Shown: in pieces, positions 44,710 to 53,019 of the stretch
Layout of the letters: the number at the start of each line of letters is the position of its first letter
How positions within the stretch are numbered: position 1 is the first letter of the stretch
DNA from: Vibrio proteolyticus NBRC 13287
GTDB taxonomy: Bacteria; Pseudomonadota; Gammaproteobacteria; Enterobacterales; Vibrionaceae
DNA length: 64,000 nucleotides
Reading direction: 5' to 3'
Assembly: GCF_000467125.1 (NCBI RefSeq)
Contig: NZ_BATJ01000012.1
Coordinates: 85,927-149,926, forward strand
Made by a program: the position numbers and the translations under genes
The notes under the pieces: generated by a model
Seen by the model: only the letters and a program-made list of their open reading frames with translations
The model's database searches: none
What the model was told of the DNA's origin: nothing

Positions 44710-46827
44710 ATGCAAGATCCGCTATTAACTTCGCTCATCTACGTCAGCCGTTACTACGGGTTAGCGAATTCACCAGAAGCGCTGATAAATGGCTTACCGC
44801 TCGCGGATGGCAAATTAACCCCGTTCCTCTTCCCCCGCTCCGCCGAGCGGGCGGGACTGGTGGCCAAAGAAAACCGCTCTGGCCTTACCGAGATCTCCCA
44901 TCTGATTCTGCCGGCTGTCTTGCTGCTGAAAGGCGGCGATGCCTGCGTACTGAACAGCATCAACCGCGACACGCAAGAAGCGGAAATCGTGACCGGTGAA
45001 TCCGGTTTAATGCCGGTGTCCATTCCTCTCAGTGAACTGGAAGAGCTATACATTGGTCGCTACTTTCTGGTCAAAAAGCAGTTTCGATACGACGAACGCT
45101 CCCCGGAAGTGCTCAAAACCCGTGATGGTCACTGGTTCTGGAGCACCATCTGGCAATCGAAAAACATTTACCGTGATGTGCTGATCGCTTCGATCCTGAT
45201 CAACCTGTTTGCCATCGCAGCGCCCATGTTTACCCGTTTGGTGTACGACAAGGTGGTCCCGAATCTGGCCTTTGAGACCTTGTGGGTACTCGCCAGCGGT
45301 ATTTTCGTTATCTTCTTATTTGACCTGTCCCTCAAGTTGCTGCGCAGCTACTTCATTGATGTGGCCGGTAAGAAGTCCGACATTTTGATCTCATCCAAAC
45401 TGTTCAGCAAAGTGATGGGGATTAGAATGGAGTCCAAGCCCCCTTCGGTTGGCGCGTTTGCCCGTCATCTGCAAGAGTTTGAATCAATCCGTGAATTCTT
45501 CACTTCAGCGACCATTTCATCGCTGATCGACCTGCCATTTGCACTGTTGTTCCTGTTCTTGATTTGGATGATGGCCGGTAGTCTGGTCCTGGTGCCGATC
45601 GTCGGGGTCGCTATCCTGGTGATTTACTCCCTGCTGATCCAGGGCCCGCTGCGCCGGACCATCGAGGAAGGTTCACGCCTGGCATCACAGAAATACGCCA
45701 ACTTGATTGAGAGTCTCGCCGGGCTGGAAACGGTGAAACTGTTTGGTGCGCAAAGCCAGTTCCAGTTCCGCTGGGAAGAAGCGGTAGCGCACATGGCAAA
45801 CTGGAACATCAAAAGCCGCCGCATCACCGATGGTATTCAGAATACCGCAGGGTTTGTGCAGCAGGCGTCCAACGTCGGCATGATCATTCTCGGTGTGTAT
45901 CTGATAGCGGAAGGCGACCTGACCATGGGCGGGCTCATTGCCGCGACCATGCTGAGCGGCCGGGCGATTGGCCCAATGGTCCAGTTGTCTCTGCTTTCGA
46001 CACGTTACAATCAGGCCAAATCGTCCATGACCATCATTGAACAGGTCATGTCGATGCCGGATGAGCAGGAAGAAGGCAAACGCTACATTCACCGTCCGAT
46101 TGTGCACGGCAAGATCGAACTGGATAAAGTCACTTTCCATTACCCGGATTCTCCGGTAGCGTCGATCCGCGATCTCAGTCTGACCATCAATCCAGGCGAA
46201 AAAGTCGCCATCATTGGTCGGATCGGTTCAGGAAAAACCACACTGGAGCGGTTGATCATGGGTCTGTACAAGCCGACAGAAGGCCATGTTCGTATTGATG
46301 ATACCGACATCGAACAGCTGCATCACATCGACATCCGCCGCAATATAGGTTGTGTTCCTCAGGACTCTAACCTGTTCTACGGTTCGATTCGCGACAACAT
46401 TACTCTCGGCCGTCCACTGGCTGACGACCGCGACGTCATGGATGCAGCGAATCGCGCCGGTGTCACCGTATTCACGCAACAAGATCCCGCAGGTCTGGAG
46501 CGCCAGGTCGGTGAAGGGGGTCTGTTGCTCTCTGGTGGTCAGCGCCAGTCGGTAGCCATTGCTCGTGCTCTGCTGGGACGCCCGCCTGTACTGCTGATGG
46601 ACGAGCCGACCAGTGCAATGGATAACCGCTCTGAAATGCACATCAAACATCAGCTCAGTCAGCTTAGCTCAGACGAGACCCTGATTCTGATTACGCACAA
46701 AACCTCGATGCTGGACATTGTTGACCGAGTGATCGTGATGGAAAAAGGCTTCGTGATTGCCGACGGACCGAAGTCTCAGGTTCTGCATGACCTCAAGCAA
46801 GGCAAAGTCCGAGCAATAAACGGCTGA
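44710..46827 (+). CDS. lapB: LapB-type type I secretion ABC transporter
   Basis: 705 aa from ATG 44710; AAGG lies 9 bases upstream. The N-terminal ~130 residues are a C39-like domain without the catalytic Cys, as in exporters of RTX adhesins. Six transmembrane helices follow, then the ATPase with GRIGSGKTT, LSGGQRQS and VLLMDEPTS. Exports the large adhesin whose release LapG controls. Neither an adhesin nor a TolC-like gene is in the window. Confidence 0.93.
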   Translation: MQDPLLTSLIYVSRYYGLANSPEALINGLPLADGKLTPFLFPRSAERAGLVAKENRSGLTEISHLILPAVLLLKGGDACVLNSINRDTQEAEIVTGESGLMPVSIPLSELEELYIGRYFLVKKQFRYDERSPEVLKTRDGHWFWSTIWQSKNIYRDVLIASILINLFAIAAPMFTRLVYDKVVPNLAFETLWVLASGIFVIFLFDLSLKLLRSYFIDVAGKKSDILISSKLFSKVMGIRMESKPPSVGAFARHLQEFESIREFFTSATISSLIDLPFALLFLFLIWMMAGSLVLVPIVGVAILVIYSLLIQGPLRRTIEEGSRLASQKYANLIESLAGLETVKLFGAQSQFQFRWEEAVAHMANWNIKSRRITDGIQNTAGFVQQASNVGMIILGVYLIAEGDLTMGGLIAATMLSGRAIGPMVQLSLLSTRYNQAKSSMTIIEQVMSMPDEQEEGKRYIHRPIVHGKIELDKVTFHYPDSPVASIRDLSLTINPGEKVAIIGRIGSGKTTLERLIMGLYKPTEGHVRIDDTDIEQLHHIDIRRNIGCVPQDSNLFYGSIRDNITLGRPLADDRDVMDAANRAGVTVFTQQDPAGLERQVGEGGLLLSGGQRQSVAIARALLGRPPVLLMDEPTSAMDNRSEMHIKHQLSQLSSDETLILITHKTSMLDIVDRVIVMEKGFVIADGPKSQVLHDLKQGKVRAING

Positions 46828-46854
46828 TAACTTTTCTACCTTGAAAAAAAGTAT

Positions 46855-46878
46855 CCACCGGCATAGCCGGTGGTTTTT
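46855..46878 (+). terminator. Terminator after lapB
   Basis: CCACCGGC/GCCGGTGG with an ATA loop and TTTTT. It lies just left of the IS200 element. Confidence 0.85.
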
Positions 46879-46950
46879 CATATGCGCCTATAAGGCTCTC
46901 CTACTAGCAGCGCCCTAGCAGGCGCGTAGTGATCTGACATTTGCATATGA

Positions 46951-47412
46951 CTATTTCCTGCGGCCCGTAAACGGGCTACCTGAATACGGGATCGACAATT
47001 GCTCTCCCATTTTATCCTGTTCTAGTTGGTGCTTTATGTAACTTTGTATCTTGCCAGTGTTTTTTCCTACCGTATCGACATAATACCCTCGACACCAAAA
47101 TTCTCGATTCCTGTACTTGAACTTCAAATCCCCAAATCGCTCATAGAGCATCAAGCTACTTTTTCCTTTCAAATACCCCATAAATGATGAAACACTCATC
47201 TTCGGTGGTATTTCTAAAAGCATATGAATATGATCTGCGCAGCATTCCGCTTCAATAATATTCACACTTTTCCATTCACATAGCTTTCTAAGTATCTCGC
47301 CTACTGCTCTTCGTTTCTCACCATAGAACACCTGCCTTCTGTACTTTGGTGCAAAAACTACATGATATTTACAATTCCATCGCGTGTGCGCTAAGCTCTT
47401 TTCGTCCCCCAT
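46951..47412 (-). CDS. tnpA: IS200-type TnpA, HUH tyrosine transposase
   Basis: A 153-aa Y1 transposase acting on single-stranded DNA. The HUH metal site is H61-I-H63 and the catalytic residue is Y125 (QSYIKHQ). Sequence such as LAHTRWNCKYH and FWCRGYYVDTVGKNT is nearly that of enterobacterial IS200. Full length and undamaged. Its ribosome site is buried in a long leader stem (see separate entry), which normally keeps translation low. Confidence 0.96.
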   Translation of the reverse strand: MGDEKSLAHTRWNCKYHVVFAPKYRRQVFYGEKRRAVGEILRKLCEWKSVNIIEAECCADHIHMLLEIPPKMSVSSFMGYLKGKSSLMLYERFGDLKFKYRNREFWCRGYYVDTVGKNTGKIQSYIKHQLEQDKMGEQLSIPYSGSPFTGRRK

Positions 47413-47418
47413 TGGGAC

Positions 47419-47487
47419 CCCCTTTCAATTCTTAATTAACTCTTGCAGTTGCCAGACCACAAGACGTTTTTATCAAATTGAAAGGGG
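47419..47487 (-). promoter_or_regulatory. tnpA leader stem that hides the ribosome site
   Basis: CCCCTTTCAATT (47419-47430) and AATTGAAAGGGG (47476-47487) pair perfectly over 12 bp. The 3' arm on the minus strand carries the AAGGGGG Shine-Dalgarno of tnpA. Sequestration of this kind is known for Salmonella IS200. Confidence 0.75.
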
Positions 47488-47554
47488 TTATATAACTAAC
47501 TTATAGCTGTAAGCTTTACGGAACCCCCAGCCTAGCTGGGGGTTTTCTCCATAC

Positions 47555-47579
47555 AAAAAAGAGCCCCTCATCGGGGCTC
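47555..47579 (-). terminator. Terminator after yccF
   Basis: GAGCCCC/GGGGCTC with a TCATC loop and TTTTTT on the minus strand. Confidence 0.85.
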
Positions 47580-47588
47580 ATATACCGC

Positions 47589-48023
47589 TTACTTGTTGTA
47601 TTTCGAATAACGCGCCACGGCCGCTTCTTCTTTCGGCACCACGGTTTTACCAATCGGGGCCAGTGAAATATACGCCAGTTTCAGGTGCTGCAGCGCAAAC
47701 GGAATACCTATGATGGTAATAAAGCACGCCACAGCGGACATAATATGACCGATGGCCAGCCAGATACCCGCGAGTAAAAACCAGATCACGTTGCCGATAA
47801 AACCCAGCGGGCTGGTTCCGATGTCGGTTTCATTGGTCAACTCATCACGCGAGATCGCTTCGTAGCCGAACGGGAAAAAAGAAAAGTTCCCCATCACGAA
47901 ACAGGCACGTCCCCATGGAATGCCGATAATGCTGATAAAAGCCAACAAACCAAACAACCACCACGCCAGCCCCATAAAGACGCCGCCGCAAATAAACCAA
48001 ATAATGTTACCTAACGTTCTCAT
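47589..48023 (-). CDS. yccF: YccF-family inner-membrane protein
   Basis: A 144-aa protein with two DUF307/YccF repeats, each a pair of hydrophobic helices (NIIWFICGGVFMGLAWWL; NVIWFLLAGIWLAIGHIM) with the GIPWG/GIPF motifs. Function unknown. Ribosome site GGAGCGACA. Twelve bases after the ABM-domain gene on the same strand. Confidence 0.92.
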   Translation of the reverse strand: MRTLGNIIWFICGGVFMGLAWWLFGLLAFISIIGIPWGRACFVMGNFSFFPFGYEAISRDELTNETDIGTSPLGFIGNVIWFLLAGIWLAIGHIMSAVACFITIIGIPFALQHLKLAYISLAPIGKTVVPKEEAAVARYSKYNK

Positions 48024-48034
48024 TGTCGCTCCTT

Positions 48035-48325
48035 TCAGAAAACCCGTTCATAATGCTCCACGGTGGGGAATGGGTGGTAAAAATGATGTAAAAGTTGCTT
48101 CCATTCCTGATATTGAGGCGATTGGCGAAATCCCTGCTCATGATCCTCAAGCGTTTCCCAGTTGACCAGTAAGAGATACTGGTCAGGGGTTTCCAGACAA
48201 CGCTGTAATTGATGCGCGATATAGCCCGGCATAGAGGCAATGATAGTCTGTGCCTGGGCGAAGTTCCGCTCAAATTGCGTGGATAATTCTGGTTTCACAT
48301 TCAATATAGCGACTTCCAGTATCAT
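48035..48325 (-). CDS. Small ABM-domain (monooxygenase-fold) protein
   Basis: A 96-aa dimeric alpha/beta-barrel protein (antibiotic biosynthesis monooxygenase domain): VAILNVKPELSTQFERNFAQAQ, SMPGYIAHQL, YLLLVNWETLEDHEQGFR. Members are small cofactor-free oxygenases or stress proteins; the substrate is unknown. Lies between the TSUP permease and yccF and is likely co-transcribed with both. Confidence 0.85.
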   Translation of the reverse strand: MILEVAILNVKPELSTQFERNFAQAQTIIASMPGYIAHQLQRCLETPDQYLLLVNWETLEDHEQGFRQSPQYQEWKQLLHHFYHPFPTVEHYERVF

Positions 48326-48354
48326 GATGTTTCCTTAATCTGGGATGAACGAGT

Positions 48355-49095
48355 TTAGTTGAACCCTTGCCACACGGCTGTCGCCCCGCTGACCGAGCAG
48401 AGCAAAAGCGCGCCCATTCGAATGTTGTCCTTGGGCAGACTGTGGGTGGTAAGCCGGGCCAGTTTGTAGCCAAGCCAGGCCGCTGGTAATAGAGGTATCG
48501 AAATCCACACATGGTGAAGTGTAAAAAAGCCAGCGGGAATCTGAATGATCAGCGAGATCAGCGAGCTGAACACAAAAAAGGCCGACAAATTTCCTCTCAG
48601 CTGATTGGCTTCCTGATGTTGCAGCAGCAATGCCATGGGCGGACCACCGATCGCAGAACTGGTGCCAAAAAAACCGGAAAAGAAACCGGCCACGCCCATC
48701 CGCATAGGGGTCGGCTCAATCCGAAACGGCAACAGACTCACCGCAACCGCAAACAGTACCAAGAACCCCAACCACAGTGCCAGTACATCCGTCGACACCA
48801 TGACCAATAGCACGCCGCCGGCAACTGAACCTGGCACCCGGCCAATTAACGCCATTTTCAAACCGCCGATTTCCACGCTGTCACGATGTTTTAGCGCGTT
48901 AAGCACAGAAATAAACAATGCCACCAGGCAGATCGGCGCTGGCACATAGTCCGGCGACACCAGAAACAGTAACGGAGCAGCCACAATCGCCAGCCCAAAG
49001 CCAATCGCAGTTTGGACAAATGACCCGACAAAAATAAGAAATGCGGCAATCAACGCCGGTGTGGAGATCCATTCAGACAGCATGAGTTTCATCAT
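48355..49095 (-). CDS. TauE/SafE (TSUP) family permease
   Basis: About 246 aa with eight hydrophobic helices in two repeats; GFGLAIVAAPLLFLVSPDYVPAP and FSGFFGTSSAIGGPPMALLL are the family motifs. TSUP members export sulfite or organosulfur anions. Two adjacent ATG codons (49095, 49092) and no strong ribosome site leave the exact start open. Confidence 0.87.
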   Translation of the reverse strand: MMKLMLSEWISTPALIAAFLIFVGSFVQTAIGFGLAIVAAPLLFLVSPDYVPAPICLVALFISVLNALKHRDSVEIGGLKMALIGRVPGSVAGGVLLVMVSTDVLALWLGFLVLFAVAVSLLPFRIEPTPMRMGVAGFFSGFFGTSSAIGGPPMALLLQHQEANQLRGNLSAFFVFSSLISLIIQIPAGFFTLHHVWISIPLLPAAWLGYKLARLTTHSLPKDNIRMGALLLCSVSGATAVWQGFN

Positions 49096-49342
49096 CAAGT
49101 CAGCACGAGAGAACGCTCATGATAATCGATAGTGTTTAAAAAAGATGCAGTTGAGAACAAATAGCCCAAAAGCCACGCGAATCTCAACGCAGGGCCACAA
49201 AGTTGACATTGCTCGTACAATTACTGAAACGATCCTCGTTAGAGTACCGACTAAGTGTAACTAAATGTAACAACATCACCGCCTTTCCCTGGCGGCCTGC
49301 TCTTCTCAGTGCATCGATGTAACCTTACGAGCTCAAGATACA

Positions 49343-51256
49343 ATGAATTTTCATCAACGCACGCCCATTCGTAATCATGAAGAAGAAATTAAACTGTTCA
49401 AACGGCGCGCCATTGCGGCTTTTTTTGGCATTGTTGCCCTGATCGGGGTGCTGATTGCCAACCTGTACAACCTGGAAGTCAATCATTACAAAGATTATAA
49501 AACCCGATCTAACGACAACCGCATCAAAATCTTACCTATCGCTCCGACACGCGGCTTAATCTACGACCGCAACGGCGTCTTGCTGGCAGAGAATCAACCC
49601 ATCTACAACCTGGACATGATCCCTGAACAGGCGGGCGATGTGGATACCCTGCTGCAAAAACTCTCCCCATTCATCACTCTGACACCGGAAGAAACCGATG
49701 CGTTCAAAAAGCGCTACCAGCACACACGTGGATTTCTGTCGGTGACGATCAAAAGTGAGCTAAATGAACAGGAAGTCGCCCAGTTTTCGGTGCATCAGTA
49801 CGCGTTTCCCGGCGTGTCAGTCAGTGCCGATCTCAAACGCTACTATCCGTTCGGAGAGATTCTGACCCACGTGCTGGGCTATGTCTCGCACATCAATGAC
49901 CGTGATCTACAACGCCTTGATAAAGAGGGAAAGCTCACGAACTATCAGGCGACTCGCAACATCGGTAAGCTGGGCGTAGAGCGTTACTACGAAGACATAC
50001 TGCATGGCACCAAAGGCTATGAAGAAGTGGAAGTCAACAGCCGTGGTCGGGTGATCCGAACCATCAAATACGTCCCACCTGTCGCCGGTAAGGACATCGT
50101 ACTGAACATCGACATTAAACTGCAGCAGTTTGTCTTTGACCAGTTGGATCACCGTCAGGGCAGTGCGGTGGTCTTGGATCCGCAAGACAACAGCGTGCTG
50201 GCGATGGCCTCCAGCCCAAGCTACGATCCCAACCCGTTTGTCAACGGCATCTCTGGGCAAGCCTATCGTGCACTGCTGAGCGATCCGTCTCACCCGCTTG
50301 TGAACCGCGTCACCCTCGGCGTCTATCCACCAGCGTCAACGGTGAAACCTTTTATGGCCGTCGCCGGCTTGTCTGAACACGTGATCACTCCCAATACGGT
50401 GCGAAACGATCATGGCGTGTGGCGAATTCCTGGCTCAAAACGGAATTCTAAAGCGTGGCGCGACTGGAAACGCTGGGGTCATGGCAATGTGGACGTCACA
50501 TTGGCGATCGAAGAATCGGTCGACTCCTTCTTCTATCAGGTGGCGTATGATCTGGGTATTGACCGCATTTCAACCTGGATGAACAAATTCGGCTTCGGTA
50601 GGCCCACGGGGATCGACATTCGTGAAGAGAGCAGCGCGAACATGCCGACGCGTGAGTGGAAAATGGTCCGTCATCATGTCCCCTGGTACCAAGGCGATAC
50701 CGTTCCGATTGGGATCGGTCAGGGGTACTGGACCGCCACCCCGCTGCAAATCGCCAAAGCAACGTCTGTGTTGCTCAATCACGGAAAAGTGATGCCGCCC
50801 CACCTGCTTCGCGCCGTCTTAGATCACGGTGAACAGTTCAGTCACGCCAAAGAGTGGGAACCCAAACCGCTGCCAGCGATTACAGGCGTCCCGGCTCAAG
50901 ACTGGGATATTCCGATCAACGCGATGCGACTGGTAAATGAAGGCAGCCGCGGCTCCGGACGACGAGCATTTAAAGGGGCGCAATATTCAAGTGGCGGTAA
51001 GTCTGGTACGGCTCAGGTGTTCGGCCTGAGAAAAGACGAAGTGTACAACTCCAAAAAACTGGCCAAGAACCTGCTTGATCATGGCTTGTTTACGTCATTT
51101 GCACCGTTTCAGCATCCGCGCTACGTCACTACCGTGGTGATTGAACACGGCAACGGCGGCTCACGGGTCGGTGCACCTTTTGCCCGTAACGTGTTTGATT
51201 ACCTGCTGGTGGACAGGACAAAACCAGAGCAAGACAAAGAACCAACGCGTTCCTAA
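49343..51256 (+). CDS. mrdA: Penicillin-binding protein 2 (elongasome transpeptidase)
   Basis: A 637-aa class B PBP: one N-terminal transmembrane helix (about 24-44), the dimerisation/pedestal domain with RGLIYDRNG, and the transpeptidase with S332-T-V-K335, S392-V-D394 and K553-S-G-T. All catalytic residues are intact. Length matches E. coli PBP2 (633 aa). In the common layout mrdA is followed by rodA; here it has its own terminator and no rodA, so it may be an extra copy. Confidence 0.92.
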   Translation: MNFHQRTPIRNHEEEIKLFKRRAIAAFFGIVALIGVLIANLYNLEVNHYKDYKTRSNDNRIKILPIAPTRGLIYDRNGVLLAENQPIYNLDMIPEQAGDVDTLLQKLSPFITLTPEETDAFKKRYQHTRGFLSVTIKSELNEQEVAQFSVHQYAFPGVSVSADLKRYYPFGEILTHVLGYVSHINDRDLQRLDKEGKLTNYQATRNIGKLGVERYYEDILHGTKGYEEVEVNSRGRVIRTIKYVPPVAGKDIVLNIDIKLQQFVFDQLDHRQGSAVVLDPQDNSVLAMASSPSYDPNPFVNGISGQAYRALLSDPSHPLVNRVTLGVYPPASTVKPFMAVAGLSEHVITPNTVRNDHGVWRIPGSKRNSKAWRDWKRWGHGNVDVTLAIEESVDSFFYQVAYDLGIDRISTWMNKFGFGRPTGIDIREESSANMPTREWKMVRHHVPWYQGDTVPIGIGQGYWTATPLQIAKATSVLLNHGKVMPPHLLRAVLDHGEQFSHAKEWEPKPLPAITGVPAQDWDIPINAMRLVNEGSRGSGRRAFKGAQYSSGGKSGTAQVFGLRKDEVYNSKKLAKNLLDHGLFTSFAPFQHPRYVTTVVIEHGNGGSRVGAPFARNVFDYLLVDRTKPEQDKEPTRS

Positions 51257-51258
51257 GC

Positions 51259-51288
51259 AAAAGAGCCTGTGATGTCACAGGCTCTTTT
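51259..51288. terminator. Bidirectional terminator between mrdA and the DJ-1 gene
   Basis: A 14-bp perfect stem, AAAAGAGCCTGTGA/TCACAGGCTCTTTT, with a TG gap. Confidence 0.92.
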
Positions 51289-51291
51289 CGT

Positions 51292-51870
51292 TTACGGCGA
51301 CGCTTGCCAGCGATATTCCATCTGGACAGCCGTGCGCTCTGCCAAGGTGCGTTCCGCCAGAAGTGCGACCAGAGACAAACTCATATCAATACCCGCCGAA
51401 ATGCCTCCAGAGGTCATCACGTGTCCCTGCTCAACCCAACGCGTGTCTGTGAGCACAGATAATGCTGGATAACGCGCTTGCAACGCCGCCTGATCTTCCC
51501 AATGCGTGGTGACACTCAATCCATCTAAGATGCCCGCTTCCGCTAGCAAGAAGGCGCCGGTACACACCGACGCTATTCGACTCACTTGCCGGGCCTGCTG
51601 GCGGATCCAGTTTATCACTGCTGGCTTATCGAGCTGTGCTTGATGCAGCCCCCCGACGACCAGCAACATGTCCAGCGGCGGATGGTTGGCGAAGTGATAA
51701 TGCGGGCTGATCATCATACCGCCGCGCGCTTTCACCAGAGCATCCTCCTGAGCAATAAAAAAAATCTGCCAGTCATTCTGAGCGAGTCTGCGGGCCGTAC
51801 TGAACACTTCAAATGGCCCAGCAAAATCAAGCACTTCGGCATCGTCATAGATGTAAATTCCGATGTTCAT
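51292..51870 (-). CDS. DJ-1/PfpI-family protein
   Basis: 192 aa from ATG 51870, which overlaps the GST stop (ATGA) and has GGAGGCGGGC ahead. Class I glutamine amidotransferase-like fold with the nucleophile elbow SVCTGAFLLAEAG and THWED nearby, the pattern of isonitrile-hydratase-like and GlxA N-terminal domains. No helix-turn-helix follows, so it is an enzyme or sensor rather than a regulator. Last gene of rhodanese-GST-DJ-1. Confidence 0.85.
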   Translation of the reverse strand: MNIGIYIYDDAEVLDFAGPFEVFSTARRLAQNDWQIFFIAQEDALVKARGGMMISPHYHFANHPPLDMLLVVGGLHQAQLDKPAVINWIRQQARQVSRIASVCTGAFLLAEAGILDGLSVTTHWEDQAALQARYPALSVLTDTRWVEQGHVMTSGGISAGIDMSLSLVALLAERTLAERTAVQMEYRWQASP

Positions 51871-52469
51871 GCGCCCGCCTCCCGCCACAACCGGGCTTGC
51901 TTTAACGCCTCCTTAAGAGCAGGCCAACGCAACAGTTGATGCTGGTATTCTCCGGCTGACCCAACGAGCTCAAGCCCGTAGTGCTGCAACCTGACGGCCA
52001 TCACAGCAAAAAACGCGTCCACCACACTGGGCTGAGCAAAATAGAAGTGACTGTTCGCGTTGGAAAAGATCCGTTCTATCCTCGTCAATTCACGCTGCAT
52101 CGCTGCGTCCGGTTGCACTGGCGTCACAGCGTCCAAGGTAAACGGACACCGACTTCTCAACAGCGGGAATCCAGCGTGAAGTTCGGCACACAAACTGCGG
52201 GCCAGCGCGCGTTGCGCGGTATCTGACGGGTACAAATTGCCATCACTTTGTTCGTTCAAATATTCCGCAATCGCCAGCGAATCGTGTACCTCGATATCCC
52301 CGTCCTTAAGCACCGGAACCAGCCCGGTTGGTGATAACCGGTGAAGCTGTTTCGAGGCCTCACCACGGGACAAATCAATAATCTCAAGCTCCGGCATGAA
52401 TCCGGCCAGACTGGCGCACAGCCAGCTGCGCAGCGACCAGGTCGAGTCGCGTCCCACGATCAGTTTCAT
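51867..52469 (-). CDS. Glutathione S-transferase family protein
   Basis: A 200-aa GST: thioredoxin-fold N-terminus (GLVPVLKDGDIEVHDSLAIAEYLNE holds the cis-Pro and the glutathione-binding S), then an all-alpha C-terminal domain. The maleylacetoacetate-isomerase/zeta-like layout is possible. The start overlaps the rhodanese stop by 4 bases. Confidence 0.88.
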   Translation of the reverse strand: MKLIVGRDSTWSLRSWLCASLAGFMPELEIIDLSRGEASKQLHRLSPTGLVPVLKDGDIEVHDSLAIAEYLNEQSDGNLYPSDTAQRALARSLCAELHAGFPLLRSRCPFTLDAVTPVQPDAAMQRELTRIERIFSNANSHFYFAQPSVVDAFFAVMAVRLQHYGLELVGSAGEYQHQLLRWPALKEALKQARLWREAGA

Positions 52470-52888
52470 ACCGTCACCTCACCCTCTTCCGTCAGCCCTG
52501 ACCTCAGTTCAAATCCTTCGTCCAGCCAACCGGTTACGCCACCGATCATCTTTTTCACCGGGCGTCCCAGTTTGGCTAACCGGATCGCGGCTTTCTCAGT
52601 ACCATTACAGTGTGGCCCGGCACAATACACAACAAACAGGGTATCGAGCGGAAACTCGGCCAGATTGTTGAAGTTCAGGCGTGGGTGCGGAATATTGATC
52701 GCCCCGGCTATGTGCCCCTGCCGGTAAAGTTCGCCCCCCCGCACATCGATCAGGACAAAATCCTGCAACCCATTGGTCATTGCGTGGTGAACGTCCCAGC
52801 AATCGGTTTCAAACCGTTGAAGGGCTGAAAAATGTGCCAAAGCGGCGTCGCTGTCGGCAGCTGGAATTCGGGAAACGGCGCTTGTCAT
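52466..52888 (-). CDS. Cytoplasmic rhodanese-domain protein
   Basis: 140 aa from ATG 52888, with AAGGA upstream; longer frames lack one. A single rhodanese domain: LIDVRGGELYRQGHIAGAINIPH and active-site C in VYCAGPHCNGTEKAA. A persulfide carrier or sulfurtransferase. First gene of a three-gene operon joined by 4-base overlaps with the GST and DJ-1 genes, divergent from a GlxA-type regulator. Confidence 0.88.
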   Translation of the reverse strand: MTSAVSRIPAADSDAALAHFSALQRFETDCWDVHHAMTNGLQDFVLIDVRGGELYRQGHIAGAINIPHPRLNFNNLAEFPLDTLFVVYCAGPHCNGTEKAAIRLAKLGRPVKKMIGGVTGWLDEGFELRSGLTEEGEVTV

Positions 52889-53019
52889 AACGTGTCCTTG
52901 TTGTGTGATTGACCAGATCTTATTGTGGCTCTCATTCTGGCTCTCGGACACTGGCGAAAAAGCCATAGTGCGTTAATATCAAGCCAAGTTTATCCACATG
53001 AGTCCCATGGAGAGGCCTG

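Larger units (their letters stand above)
46885..47548 (-). mobile_element. IS200-type insertion sequence (IS200/IS605 family), ends approximate
   Basis: A single HUH transposase on the minus strand flanked by subterminal palindromes: GCGCC/GGCGC (46910-46925) on the right-end side, and AACCCCCAGC/GCTGGGGGTT (47522-47544) at the left end. No terminal inverted repeats and no target duplication, as expected. The element lies between lapB and yccF without breaking either. V. cholerae IS1004 belongs to this group. Confidence 0.85.
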
